Shown here: positions 43,741-55,922 of the stretch, piece after piece
How positions within the stretch are numbered: the stretch's first letter is position 1
How the letters are laid out: every line of letters begins with the position of its first letter
DNA from: Ophioceras dolichostomum
Taxonomy: Eukaryota; Ascomycota; Sordariomycetes; Magnaporthales; Ophioceraceae
Length of the DNA stretch: 64,000 bases
Assembly (NCBI GenBank): GCA_003049485.1
Contig: PYST01000029.1
Location: forward strand, 1 to 64,000
Reading direction: 5' to 3'
The notes under the pieces: generated by a model
Databases searched by the model: none
Told to the model about the DNA's origin: nothing
Seen by the model: the letters and a program-made list of their open reading frames with translations, nothing else
Translations under genes and position numbers: made by a program

Positions 43741-46700
43741 TCACCTCTCCTCCCCAGTACGGGCCTTCCCCCTCCTACGGAAGAAGTCCATGACCCTCCT
43801 AGCGGCACCACTGCTACCGCCATGATCATGACCATGGCCGTGCGCACCACCGGGCCGACCGCCCGAGTACTCGTCCGTGTCGTACGCGTCCGTGAAGCGC
43901 TTGTTCTTCTGCAGCACCCCGCGCGCGCCGCCGCGGCTGCTGCTCACGCGAGGGGCGGTCGCTGCAGTTGCAGACGGGGGAGGGGTGTTCTGTTGTTGTT
44001 GCTGCTGGAGCTGCTGTTGTTGGGGCGGGTGGGAGGACGAGTACTGGCGCTCATGGCGGAACGATGACGAGGAGGCGGGCTCGCGGCGAGGCGGCTCGTT
44101 GATGGACGACTCGGAGCCGGATGTGAGGACGGCGCCTTGCTGTAGGTAAGTGGGGATGGCGGACGGGCGCTGGTGGTGGAGTTGGTGGGGTTGATGCTGG
44201 TGCGGACGGTCGTCGTACTGGTGGGTGGAGGAGGAGCCGCCGGTCGGCTCGTGGAGCTGGGCGTACATGCCGTCCAGGCCGGTAGCCTCGACGTCCTGTG
44301 GAGCGACGCGCTGGTCGACGTAGCGGCCGTACTGGTCGACGTGGTGGAGGTGGTGGTGCGTGGGCGGCGGCGGCTCCTGGATGGGAAGGTCCTGCTGCGA
44401 GTCCTGCTGCGTCGGCGTCGGCGGCGTGTCCTTGCCAATGCCAATAGCCTTGAGCGAGATGCCGGCGGGGATGAAGGAGAAGCGGCGGGTCTGCTTCTCC
44501 TGGGAGGTCTGCGAGCCTCCCATGCTTCCAGACCGCTTCTTGGCGCCCAGGCCGAATGAGAAGGAGCGGCGAGACCGCTTGGAGTCCATGGACGTGCGTG
44601 ACTCGTAGTCGCCGGCTTTCGAGGGGATGCCCGCCGAAGACAGACTGACAGGGGGGTACTTCCTGTGGTTCTTGGTCTCGGCCTGTTGAGCTTGCTGCAG
44701 CTGTAGTGAGTCGGTCTTCTTGCGCTGCTTGCCACCGAATATTGATCCGCTGCGCCCGAACACCTTGCCGGTGAGCTCGCCGAGCGTGTTCGACCGTCTG
44801 TGGCCCTTACCGGAGCCATCGCCCTGCTGCTGTTGCTGCTGCTGCTGGTCGCCCTCGCCGGAGAAGCCGGACACCTGGGCAAACTTGGACGGGACGCTGA
44901 TGCTGGGCCGGCCGTACTCCATGTCCTGCTGGGAGTCATGGGCATGCGGGTTCGATGCGACGTGGTTCTTGGCGCTGCCGCCGGGTTGTTGTATCCTTCC
45001 GTGAACGTTAGTATCGGCGACTCTGGGGGGCAGTGGTTGGCCGTACGGTGCTCGAGCCGAGCCGCCCGTGGCTGGTCTTGTTGCCAGCGACGGGCCGGCG
45101 GCTGACGCCATATAGGCGGTTTCTGAGGCGACGCGTGTGCCGTCGCGATGGGGCCTTGTAGGCGCCGCCACATTGTTCCGGTGGCTGCTCGGCGGCTTCC
45201 GTGGGTCTCCCCGCGATGACGCCTTGGCGTAGGCGTCCTTGGAGACCGGTGGGTCTTTTGGCAGGGGCTTGTCAATGGGAGACGAGGGGGCGACCTCGAC
45301 CGGCCCATCGCTGCCAGAACGGGCCCGCGTCTTCCCGGGCGTCGACTGCTGAAGGCTCGCTGGCTCGCCACGCTGCGTCTGGGTTGTTGGTGCCACGTAC
45401 TCGACCTGCACGGTCCGACGCTTGTTGTCCTTCTGCTGGCGAGCGAACACATCGGCGTCCTGATCGATGCCACCGTGTTTGGTGACGAGGCCGCCGATCG
45501 TTGGCGAGGCTGGCGTCTTCTTGGATGACTCGCGGACGGACGCGCTCCGGGCCAGACCGGGGCTATCGCTGGCATCCTCGGCAGGGACCGTGGTGTTCTG
45601 AATGTCTGTGTGCGTAGTCGTGCTGCTGGTGATGAACTCAACCACGTGCGCGTACTCGCTCAGCCAGCTGTGACGGGCGACCTCGAACAGATCCGCACGC
45701 CTACGGGGGTTCGGCACCAGGATGCGACGCAGCAAGTCCTTGGCATGTGGCGTGACGTATTCTGGGAACGTAAGGGTCGTCGTGACGATGTACTTGTACA
45801 GCAGGTTGATGTTATCGCCTTCTGGGTTTGCCGGGTCGTCGTCGAAGGGCAGATATCCCGCCAACATGGCGTACTGTTGTGGAGGGAGCGAAGACTCCTC
45901 GTTAGTCACCTACCGATAGAGCGAGATTGGAAACCGGCAGGAGGAGAGGGAGACATGGATGGAGGGTGACGGAGTCATGGGTATAAAAGTATAGAGCAAA
46001 ATCGATCCTACCAGGATGACACCACAACTCCACACATCCACCTTGCGGCCAGTGTACAGCGAGTCGCTGACGACCAGCTCGGGAGCTGCGTAACACGGAC
46101 TTCCGCAGCTGGTCTGCATCAGGTCACCTTTCCTGTGGTTGTCCGTCCGCAACTTGTCCAGCCCCATGCGCTTGACCCAGTCACGATCTGACAAATGGGC
46201 CTCCTCCTCCTCGGTCAGTTCCTCGTTAGCGTCGAATGTGTTGGCGAAGCCGAAGTCCGTGATGATGATGTTCCGGTTGCGGTCAAGCAGGAGGTTCTCC
46301 AGCTTCAGGTCGCGATGCACGATGCCCTTCTTATGCAGGTAGCCGACGCCAGAAACCAGCTGGGCGAACAGCCGGCGAGCGGCGTTGTCCTTCAGGTATC
46401 GGTTCTTCAGGATGTAGTCGAACAGCTCGCCGCCCGATGCATACTCGAGCACGATACCAAAGTGCCTTTCCGATTCCTCCATCTTGTGTAGCCGCACAAT
46501 GTTCGGGTGGGTAAGCTGCTTAAGGATAGACACCTCGCGCATGATCTTGGCCATCCGGTTCGGGTTGCTGCCGAGCGCATCCTTCTTAATGAGCTTGATG
46601 GCGACCTGGAGGGGAGAGGATTGGGGGTACAAGAGTTAGTTTGACATTCAAACACAGGTGGGCGGAGGGGCGGCCCGACCGTAGTGGTGCCAGCGACATG

Positions 46701-47734
46701 GCTGATAAGTGCGATGCTGTTGCTCTGTGGGAAAGGAGATTTACCTGGACTTCTCCCTCTTGCTTCCAGCCCAGCCTGACCTTGCCGAACTCGCCTTCGC
46801 CGATAATGTGCCCCAGATAGTACTCGCCGAACTTGGTCTGCTTCTCGCGCTTGCCCGAATGATCGTGGCGGCTCCGACTTGCACGCGTCTCCTGGGTGGC
46901 GACGATGGGCGGTGGGGCCGCATCGTCCTCGTCCTGGTCAGCGGTGGCCGAGCCGTGGGCGTGTGGGTGCGCCTGAGCCTGGCGCTCCTTCTCCCTCTCG
47001 ATATCCACTTCGGGCTGCGAGATGAGGATGCTATTTAAAATCTCGCTAGCCTCTCGCGAGGGACCCTTGGAGGAGGACGCGGTCGCCGAGCCGGCAGGCG
47101 GTTGTCGGATTGGCATTGACGTCGTCGAGCCGGCGGCCCTGGCGTCGCGTGTACTGCTGGCGGCCCGCGTTGGAATGTCTTGTGGGGCCGGTGCATGATG
47201 ACGATCTCTCCGGCGGGAGCTTGAGGACGATTGCTCTCCGTGGGATGCGGCCGAATACTCCATGTCCGGGACGCGTCGGGGCGAGTTGTGGCCACGATCG
47301 CGATCATTTGTGGTCACCGTTCCCCGGGCGGTTCGGGTACCGTTGGAGCCTTGCTGGTTGGACGACGTTCGAGGTGGCGCCACGGGCGCATGGTGCCTTC
47401 GACGCTCAGACGTCGCGGTCTGGTACTCGGCAGCGGCACTGCTGGCCACGGCCACGGGCGACGAGACGGCAGCGCGGGAACTCATTGGGGAGTTCGACTG
47501 TGATGCAGGAGAGGCGCTATCGTTTCCGCTTGGCCGGCGAGAGGGCCGGCGTGATGAGGGAGAATGCGAGGCAGCAGATGGCTGGAGAGTCGCATTATAA
47601 GCTTCGCGGGTCGGCGACGAATGGGTCGACGAGGCGTGGTGATGCCGGCCCGATGGCGAGACCGGCACCAGAGGCGGTGTGTTGAGAGCAGAAGCCGATG
47701 TTTGCGGGACGGACTGTACGGCAGCAGACGACAT
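43741..47734 (-). CDS. KIN4: Kin4-family serine/threonine protein kinase (CAMK group)
   Basis: Exons 46745-47734, 46012-46605 and 43741-45873 give 1238 aa; introns are gtaaat/cag and gtagga/cag, phase 0. In yeast Kin4 is the spindle-position checkpoint kinase that restrains mitotic exit. A disordered Ser/Arg/His-rich region of 300 residues precedes the kinase domain: Gly loop GEGEFG (312-317), VAIK with Lys334, HRDLKLEN with Asp429, DFGFAN with Asp447, CGSPCYAAPE with Glu505. Between DFG and APE lies an acidic insert (EELTEEEEAHLSDRDW). LYTGRKVDVWSCGVIL directly before the second intron continues into YAMLAGYLPFDDDPANPEGDN. The C-terminal 600 residues are disordered with Gln runs (CTG tract near 44824-44848) and Ser/Arg-rich motifs. 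Frk1 is the close paralog in yeast. Confidence 0.93.
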
Positions 47735-50700
47735 TGTCCACGCTGCAGCGCGGAGCCTTTCCCGCCGCGATTTGCAGGATCGGGCTGGAGGGAAATGCTG
47801 CTACTGCTGCTGTTGGTATTGTGGTCGTGGTGGCTGTTGTTGTTGCCTTTTTTTTGAGGTCGATGTCAGCTAGGTGTTTCCGATCGAGCGATGTTCGGCT
47901 GCCGGTCTGGTCGGTCTGGTACGGTCGAAGGGCGGACGGAAACCTCTCTTCTTGATGCAGGGCCCATGCAGGAGGAAATGATGGAACAAAAGTAAGAATA
48001 AAAAAAAGCAGATGGGTTGGACCAGCTCTACAAGGAATGAAACTGGAGCTCAAAGCCGATTGGAAAGCAACACTAGCCAAGGTTACCAACGAATCTGGCC
48101 GATTATCATTGTGCGTTGCGCATTTGGATCGTTGGGGATGCAAGATGTGGCAGACACCAAAGGGACACCAGACGCTCCCCTTTTTTTTTCGTCGCCCTGT
48201 GTTGTTGCGAGACGCGACTCCGCCAAAGGTGATGGGCTGGGCCCGGTCGGGTAACGTGACTGTCTGGACGTCCGTGGTTGGCACAGGTGCGTTATTAGGC
48301 GACGCTCGGGCTCTTCTGAGCAACTGTGTCAGGGTCGGTGCTGAATGTCAACAATGATCGAGCATCGATCTTGATCTCAGGACATTGAGCATGGGCGGCG
48401 ACCTGGGTGATCGTTTTTTTTTTTTGTTTTTTTTTCTCCCGTGGAATCGAGTTTGCCACAGCTTCTCAAGAGAAAATTTGTTTGAGGCAATGGACGAGAA
48501 TGACAATTGAAGACAGCAGGGCAAGGACAACTAGAATCGCAGCCTGGCCACAGGCTGGGCTTGATGGCTTGATGGAGGCCCAATTTGAGAGATGAGAGAG
48601 CGGGCAAGGACTTTTGGTGGGCCCAGTCGCCGTTGCCCATTTTCAAAACCGCCTGTCCATCGGCGGCCAGCCCGATTTGCCCACTAGTTGCAAGACAGCG
48701 GGAACGGAGCACTGAGCACAGAACACCAGACAGCACCACCAGCACCGCAGGCCAGGCTAGCTTGGGCAGGTACACAAGACTACAGCGACCAACCCTGCGG
48801 ATTGCATGTACAGATTTTTATTTTGCCTCTTCCAGAAATTGAGACATCCTGCTCGGTGGGTTCCTCTCATTTGCGAAAGGCGTCAAATCCTGCCTCCTTC
48901 GCAGGGAAAGGAACATCATCGGTATTTCTTTTGATGCGACCTTTTGTTGTGCCTCCCGTCCCTTTCGGCCGGTCTCTCTAGCTGTACTCAGTGCAATGGG
49001 GTCTATCTACTGTCTGTCTTTATTACTGTAAGTTTCCAGCCTCCGGCCACGGACGATGACAGCATCGACAAAACATGAAAATTCTCCTAGTGCTGCTACA
49101 GTGCTACCAAGGTATCCCGGGTCTGCATCCTGCTTGACCACTTGTGCATAAACTTAATGAAGGGAAGCGCGCATCGGGCTCCATGGGGCTGACTCTGTCT
49201 CTGCCCATTCATCATCGTTGCTCATGCCGCTTCTCAGGCCGGGAGGCGGCGCCAACACATGTCGACCAGCCAGATGCCAGCAAGCCAGCAGCCTGCAGCG
49301 AGCAGCCAACCAACCCACTCGTCAGCCCGTCCTTCCTCCCCTCCCTCCTGCTCTGATACCTGCTCGTCTGTGGCATCAGGACAGGCATCAGGCTCTGCTC
49401 TCTCTACCCGCGCTGCTCTCGACGAGATCAGCACAAAGGCAACAGCAAGCCGTCCCCGTCCCCGTCCGTCCGGTCACACATGGACGGCACATCCATACAA
49501 ATCAGAACGAAAGCCAAGGGAATGGAGGGGGGCCGTCTGTGGCGGGCGGGTTGACAGAAGAAAGCCTAAGCAAGGTTGCACCCTCCTCCCGCATTGCCTT
49601 CCGCATTGCGAGGGATAGTCGTAATAAGCTTGTCGACCAGACTGTTCCCTTTTTTTCTTTGGCCTGTGACTGCCGTCTTCCCGTCCTTCCGCTGATTTGG
49701 TTCGCTGGGATCGCCTGCGCTCCGGAAGGCCTCCCACCACCAACAGCGATGCGGGCACCTCCTCGAGAGTCAGGCTCGTCTGATGATGATGACGATGATG
49801 TGTGTGGTGTGGAGGCCTTTTGGGAGGACACATCAAACATCCCACCAACCGGGCCGGCAGCATATCCCTGGCTTTGAAATGTTCGAGAAGCCCACGGGAG
49901 GACATTGACATTGACATCCATGCTACGATGTTACTTTGCCATTTATGACGGATTTCCTGTTCATGTCCATTTTCATGTGTGCTGTGTGGCTTTATTAGCT
50001 CGCCACTATCACATGAGAAGCGCTCTCATAGCACTGATAGCAGAGAGAGGCTAGCCGTGATATGTGGTGATTGTGCCACGGGCATTCCCCGAGAAGTGGC
50101 TGAAGTGAGGAAGGAATATCGATAGTACGGTTAAAAGAGCCGGACCCAGGTGAAACTTGCCCCCAAAGAGCTCATGCAAGTAGGGTTGCGGGGGCAATCC
50201 TACGATCGATATTGCTAGGCTCATTTCCTCATACGAACAAACATCAAAAGCTTTCCGTGAGCCTCGTCACCAGCGATGCGTTGTTTTTCTCCTGTGCCTG
50301 TCTGTGCCAGCTCTGCTCATCTCCCAGCGTCAGCAATTCCTTTCTTTTCTCTCTTTCCTCGATTCTTGTGCTACTGCTGGCTGGCTGCTGTGGGACGACT
50401 GGAACTCCTTGCATTCGCGCAAGGCATAAACCACGCGTCGTATTGGCCAGCTCTGGGGATTTCATATGCCACGTCAATGCAAGAAACAGGGGATGGGAGG
50501 AACAGAAAAAGAAAGAAAAAAAACAAACAACGCGATAAATCGACAGCTCGCTCCCACAGCTTCGTCTCACTCGCCGACCGACTTTGCTAGATAGATCCAT
50601 CGGCCGTGGGCGCGGACGGATGGACGGACGGACAGTGGACGATGACGATGCTCGGGTTACTTCTTCTTCTTCTTGACGTGTTAGTGATGGACGTGGAGGT

Positions 50701-52823
50701 GAGTGTGACTCTGGCGGCCCCTATCAGGCTAAGGCTGCATGAAACGACAGGTGTTTTCCCCAGGAAGATAGTTCGGCTGCCCACTGGATTCCGAGGGATT
50801 CCCACCGGCCGCCCGTCCCCATTCGATGTTTGTTTCCTGTTGCATGCAGCCAATTGGTGGGAATGCCCAAAAAAGAAGGCCAAGAGCCTCCCATTGCCTG
50901 CAGCATTGACGATCGGAGATGAGGCGCTTTGGGGACGGCAGGGATCGGCCTGCCCGTCTTGGCCTCAACTTTTGCGAGTTGAGATTCCCATTTCCCTATC
51001 ATCATGTGTGGTATTTTGATAACTTCACATACCTCGTACGTCCAGTGCAACTAGGTGGTATCAATTCGCTCCGCATCCTCAAACCTAGGACGCTGTGCAC
51101 CTTACTATGGCGCGCCGTGTGGTAAAGATGGTGATGGCTGGTGTTTCAGGGCTGCAGGTTTCGCCTGGGAAGGAGAAAATGGAAATGGTTCTTCGCGATT
51201 CTCTTGATTGTGCCCGTCGGCCTGCGATTCATACTGTATAGCATTTCGCCGTTCTAACCAGATTCATCGTCTGGAGTCATGGTTCATGCAGCGGGAGATC
51301 AAATACCCCAGTCCGGCATCTGATGTGTTGAACCCAGTGCTGCGACGCGGTTTTCCCAGTCGCGTCAAATCCGATTATGCAGGGTCGCGTCACCACCCCA
51401 GGGATAGGAGTGCTAAATTCGGTATGTCGTCCAACGAACTGCCTGGACGGGCACCAGCATCACCCTGCGTGAAACGGGGAAAGAAAGAAGCTGGTCACAC
51501 GGACAGAGAAATTTATCCAGTAAAAGCAACACCAAAAGAGAAACACGGTTTCCCGCAGTCTCTAAATTTCGGACTTGCCCGGTAGGATCTATCAGTGAGC
51601 CAGAAAACCAGGTGCATCGACCGCGAAAATACCATTGAGAGCGCGCATCACAGGTCCCCAACGCCGTCTACGTGGTTCTATGTACGTACATGCACACTCA
51701 CACACATCCCACCCAGTGTCTTCCCCTCTCGGGACTGGCCGGAACTTCCCTCCCGATCGGATCGGAGGGGCATGCCAAAACGGCAAAGTGGAGGTGCACC
51801 GCCTGTGGGATCCAGGAGGTGAAAAGCCGGTGGTCGTGGTGGCGGTTGGTGGGAAGGGGGGCTGAGGGGGAGGGGAGGAGGCCTGAGAAGGGAGGAGGGA
51901 GGGGCGATAATCCTCTTTTCGTTGACGTGACGAACCGCAAAAACGCAAACCATGGTTCACCACATCCAAGCCCGAACGGTCTACATATGGCAGTAGGTAG
52001 ACGGCACTAATCAAATGATGGTCTGAGAAGCTCAAAAAAGAAAGGCAGTGGTCAGAAGGGTTACGGACGCAGCCGCAGAGAGGCTAGACGAGCTGAGCAT
52101 TTTCCGCAGCAGTCACTTGCTTTTCGTGATATATCAAATTTGCACGCCTTTCTTTTTTTCTCTTGCATTAGGACAGGTAAGGACAGGTCAGGAATAGGAC
52201 GGGAAAGGCAAGGTACTTTTCTCACAGCCAGCCTAGGGTCGACCAGACCATCGAGCATCCAATTGACAGCTGGCGGCAACAACTCCCCGGAACACGCGTT
52301 TCAGCTCGGGTTACCTCATTCATGATTCCAGACATCAGTCGGTCGAGTGTGCGAGAGTGTATCGGGAAGCTGCAGGAAGCTGCAGCAGGAGTTTCCCAGT
52401 CTTCCTGTCTACCTAGGTACCTACCTCTACCAGCAACATTGAAAGACTGGACCTGGAAACTTGAGTGACAAAACAGCACCGTGAACGTACATTAAAAGTA
52501 CAGAAGAGGCAACTCGGACACTTGCTTCCACACGGCAGACCTGGATTTTTTTTTCTCTTCCCGTCTGCGCGTCCCCATCACTCGCTACCCATGGGTTACG
52601 GAGAGCTACAGGAGGTGGACAGAAGGACGAACGGACCTGCGCAAGCGAGCTGTCACCTTATGCAGGGCTCTGATCACATTCTCCCTATCAGGCGGTGATT
52701 TTCACACACTTGTAATTTCTTGTTGTACATAGTCTCTCCGAACGGGGGTTGGTTCCAGGCTCTCCCCCGCCGCCCCGTTTCGTTTCTGCGCTTCTGCTCC
52801 GCCGTTCAGTACCTTACTGTTGT
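47735..52823. other. 5-kb gene desert upstream of the Kin4 gene
   Basis: The largest gap in the window. Both flanking genes are on the minus strand, so it holds the Kin4 promoter and leader and the GWT1 3' region. Poly-T tracts lie at about 48180-48190 and 48414-48435. Many short frames exist on both strands, none with a recognisable motif. Long leaders with upstream ORFs are common for fungal regulatory kinases, so part may be transcribed. Confidence 0.5.
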
Positions 52824-54551
52824 TCACAGCTTGATCGAAACGTCATATGCGTCCAAGCCGACCGCCACAGCCGTGAGCACGGCGGCGTATCCCAACAGGA
52901 TGGCCATGGCGGGCACGGGACCGACGTCCAGTGTGGGGACGGTCATGTTGACTAGACCCGTCAGGAGGTTAGCCAGCAGGAAGATGGCCAGGCCGTTGCG
53001 GTTGTATGCGTGCAGGATCGTGCTTGTCGCCGTCTTGTACACCTCCCGCTCCGCCTTGGCGTCGACAGATTCGGCGTCTACAGCGGTGGGCGGGAAGAAG
53101 CATGCGTCCACGAAGCAGTACCCCAGGATCTGGGCGGTGTTGAACGCCGTCACCCACAGCACGTACGGCAGGTTTGCCATGCGCCGCGACACCGTCAGAC
53201 CGGCGCCGTAGGTGTAGTTTGTCGTAAAGACGTAGAGCGCCGCCCAGATGGCGCTCCAGATGGCCAGCCTCCTCAACAGCGCGTTCCTCTGCGCGTACGA
53301 CCCCGCCGGTCGCGGGCCCATTCTCCTCGGCAACACGTACATGCCGGCATCCATGCCGGCCAGAAAAATTGCAAGGTAGCCCAAGAAGCTGAAGATGCCC
53401 TCCCTATTCATCGACAACAGATCCGTCCTCGGTGCAGTAAGGATGAAGGCCTTAAGCTGGGTGCTCTCCAGGACGACTTGGTACAAGACAGCAAGAAGGA
53501 CGGCCAGGGCGGCATAAGAAGGGATCAGGCGCATCGCAGACTGCGACGCGGCTACAAAGGGGGGCAGGAAGCCCAGCGTGAAGAAAAAATTCCAGTGGAC
53601 TCCATACTCGGATACGTGCTCGGCGTAATCTAGACCCTTGACACTCAAGAGGCGGACGACGCCCAGTGCGAGCAGCGGCAACGAGTGCCTCATGGAGTAG
53701 ACAAGACGATGGCCCAGCGCGGTCGACCTGCCAGAGGCCCGCTCCTTGAGCACCGGCCGCGCCGCCACCAGGCCGCCCGAGAAGACGAACGAGCCCACAC
53801 CCATGTCCATCAGCGACGTGCCCCAGGTCTCAACCTTGGCGAACCGCCGCGGGAAGATGCGGAAGTCGACGGCCAAGATAGCCAAGCATGTGATGACCAG
53901 CATTCCGCCGCGGTAGTTCGTCAGGAAGGCCTTCAACGGCATCACAGACTGGTCTCCCCCATTGGAGGCGGCGGCGGCGGCGGCTTTGGCCTGCGCATTT
54001 GGCGGGGGCTTTGTGGGCTTTCTACGGCGGTAGGCGAGGTGGGGAGGCAGGCCGAATACAATGACGGCGGGCGCGACTAGCAGGATGCACAGGAGGATCG
54101 GAGAGCTCGCATAGAGGGTCGTCGCCAGGAGGATGGCGCAGACGTTGAGTAGGAAGTCGACCGCTAAGCCGATCGGGGTTGGGGGCTTGAAAAACGTCTG
54201 CCGTGCCTGGAGTCCAGACCACAGGATCAGTGCCACCTGTAAGGGAGAGAGGAACCGACCAGGGGGAAGCGTCAGCACGCACAACCATCACGAGTTTAGC
54301 AGGTCGGTCCAATACCAATACCGGACGAAAGAAAGATCGAAGAGGCAGGGAATCCATACTGGGGCAACTGCTGTGACATAATTGATCTCGCTGACAGACC
54401 CCCCGCTGTGTCCAGAGACGAAGTCTTCTTTGAGTTGCTTGTAGCTGCTACCGCTGGCACTGGTGGTGGTGCTGCTACTGGCCGCCGCTGCTGCTGCAAC
54501 TGCCGCTGCCGCCACCGTCGCAGCCACCGTCGCAGCAGAGTCTGCCGACAT
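52824..54551 (-). CDS. GWT1: GPI-anchor inositol acyltransferase Gwt1/PIG-W
   Basis: Exons 54360-54551 and 52824-54236 give 534 aa; intron gtatgg to tacag, phase 0. Gwt1 acylates the inositol of GlcN-PI in the ER during GPI-anchor synthesis. The N terminus has an Ala-rich run (residues 8-24) and then YKQLKEDFVSGHSGGSVSE, the typical Gwt1 start, followed by NYVTAVAP joined across the intron to VALILWSGLQARQTFF. Further family segments are LAVDFRIFPRRFAKVETWG, MDMGVGSFVFSGGLV, HVSEYGVHWNFFFTLGFLP and NREGIFSFLGYLAIFLAG. About a dozen membrane helices are visible. The cytosolic loop after HLAYRRRKP is short and Ala/Pro-rich. Confidence 0.94.
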
Positions 54552-55922
54552 GGGTGGGAAGTGAGAATGGCGCTGCTTGCCTCCAGCTGGTTTCGCAAGC
54601 GGATATCACGAAACGGGGAGAAGAGGGACGAGCGCCGAGCTATTGTGGAAAGAACAGCAACGTGAATAGGATGGAGGGGGACAAAAGGGGAGAAAGCCAA
54701 TGCGCAACAGGTATTGGTATTTCTTGACTCATTGCATGTCCTGTCCCAATGGATGGCCTGGACTATTTTAAAAAATAAAAAAAAGGGATACCGGCACCGC
54801 CACGCCGGTGACCTGTCCTTTTTCGTTGAAGCTGGGAAGCCGGGAAGCTGTCATCTCTAGTCGTCCGAAAATGACAGCTTGTTGAGGGGAGCTTGCCTGG
54901 AGGAAGCTTGCTTCCCCCGAAGTGGAGTATGTTGACCAATAAGGGAGGAGAGACAACACCCGCGGTCACGTGCAGGGTCAGGGACCGCCATCAGCCCCGA
55001 AACGGCAAACGACATGACAGTCCAGAATATGACAGACCTTTCTTTTTGCCTCAGACCTTTCATCGTTCGTCCCCTTTGAACAAGTAGTGAGTACCAGAGA
55101 GAGCACCTCCATTTTCCAGGCAAACGGGACTATTCTGAAAGGCAGAACCAGCAGCGGCCAGAGATCGCGTGGCTCCCAGAGAAGCCCGCGTTTTCTCTCT
55201 TTGTCCTCTGGGTGTTCCGTTGGAGCAGTGTGGCCCGGCAGGTGATTTATCCTGGTGGCCTTCTTCAATGAAGACTTCAATGACGGGTAAGAAGAAAGGA
55301 ACGGGCTACAGAGAGGAGACGGGAGTGCTCGTTCGTCTCTCTACTGCGTACCGTTTCCGAGACATCCCTTTTTTCTCCATATACTTACCACTCCTCTCTG
55401 TATCTGCTTTCCGTTTCTTTGCCCGTCAACTCTCGCGTGTTGCGTGCCGCCGCGCCAGGGAATGCTTTGTCGTTCAGGGCTCTGAGACCATTCATCCACC
55501 ACCTTCTTTCCTTATTGAACTGGCTACTTTTCTTTTTGGTCTTTTTGTCACAAAATTTTTTTCTCTCTTCTTCAGCCGTTCGCCCGTCCATACCTCTTTC
55601 AAGAGAAGAGGGGCGGCGGCACCAAGCCCGAGATGGAAAGAAAGGGGGCAATGATACAAATACATACCCATGGCGCCACAGAGAACTCATTGTGCTGCCC
55701 CTGGCAGCAGCCTGCTCTTGCTCTCTCCATCTTCTCTCCACAACACACACCTCGTCCGTATCCTCTCACGATCAAAGCTTTTGAGGAAGCCTCATTCTTC
55801 CTTAGGAATCCACCCGCCAGAAGTGTTAAACGCACCCCTACGGGCACCCGGTTTCTTTTGTCTGTCGACCACCTACCCTTTGACTACTCTCGTAGGACCA
55901 GGTACTTCGGCCGCCGCCACAG
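54552..55922. other. divergent intergenic region, 1.4 kb
   Basis: Promoters of GWT1 (-) and the unknown protein gene (+). Pyrimidine-rich between 55360 and 55780. Frames at 55385-55784 on both strands are not supported. Confidence 0.5.

Noticed and set aside
43944..45641. 565-codon minus-strand frame overlapping the Kin4 tail
   Set aside because: Alternative frame of the disordered Kin4 C terminus; no motif.
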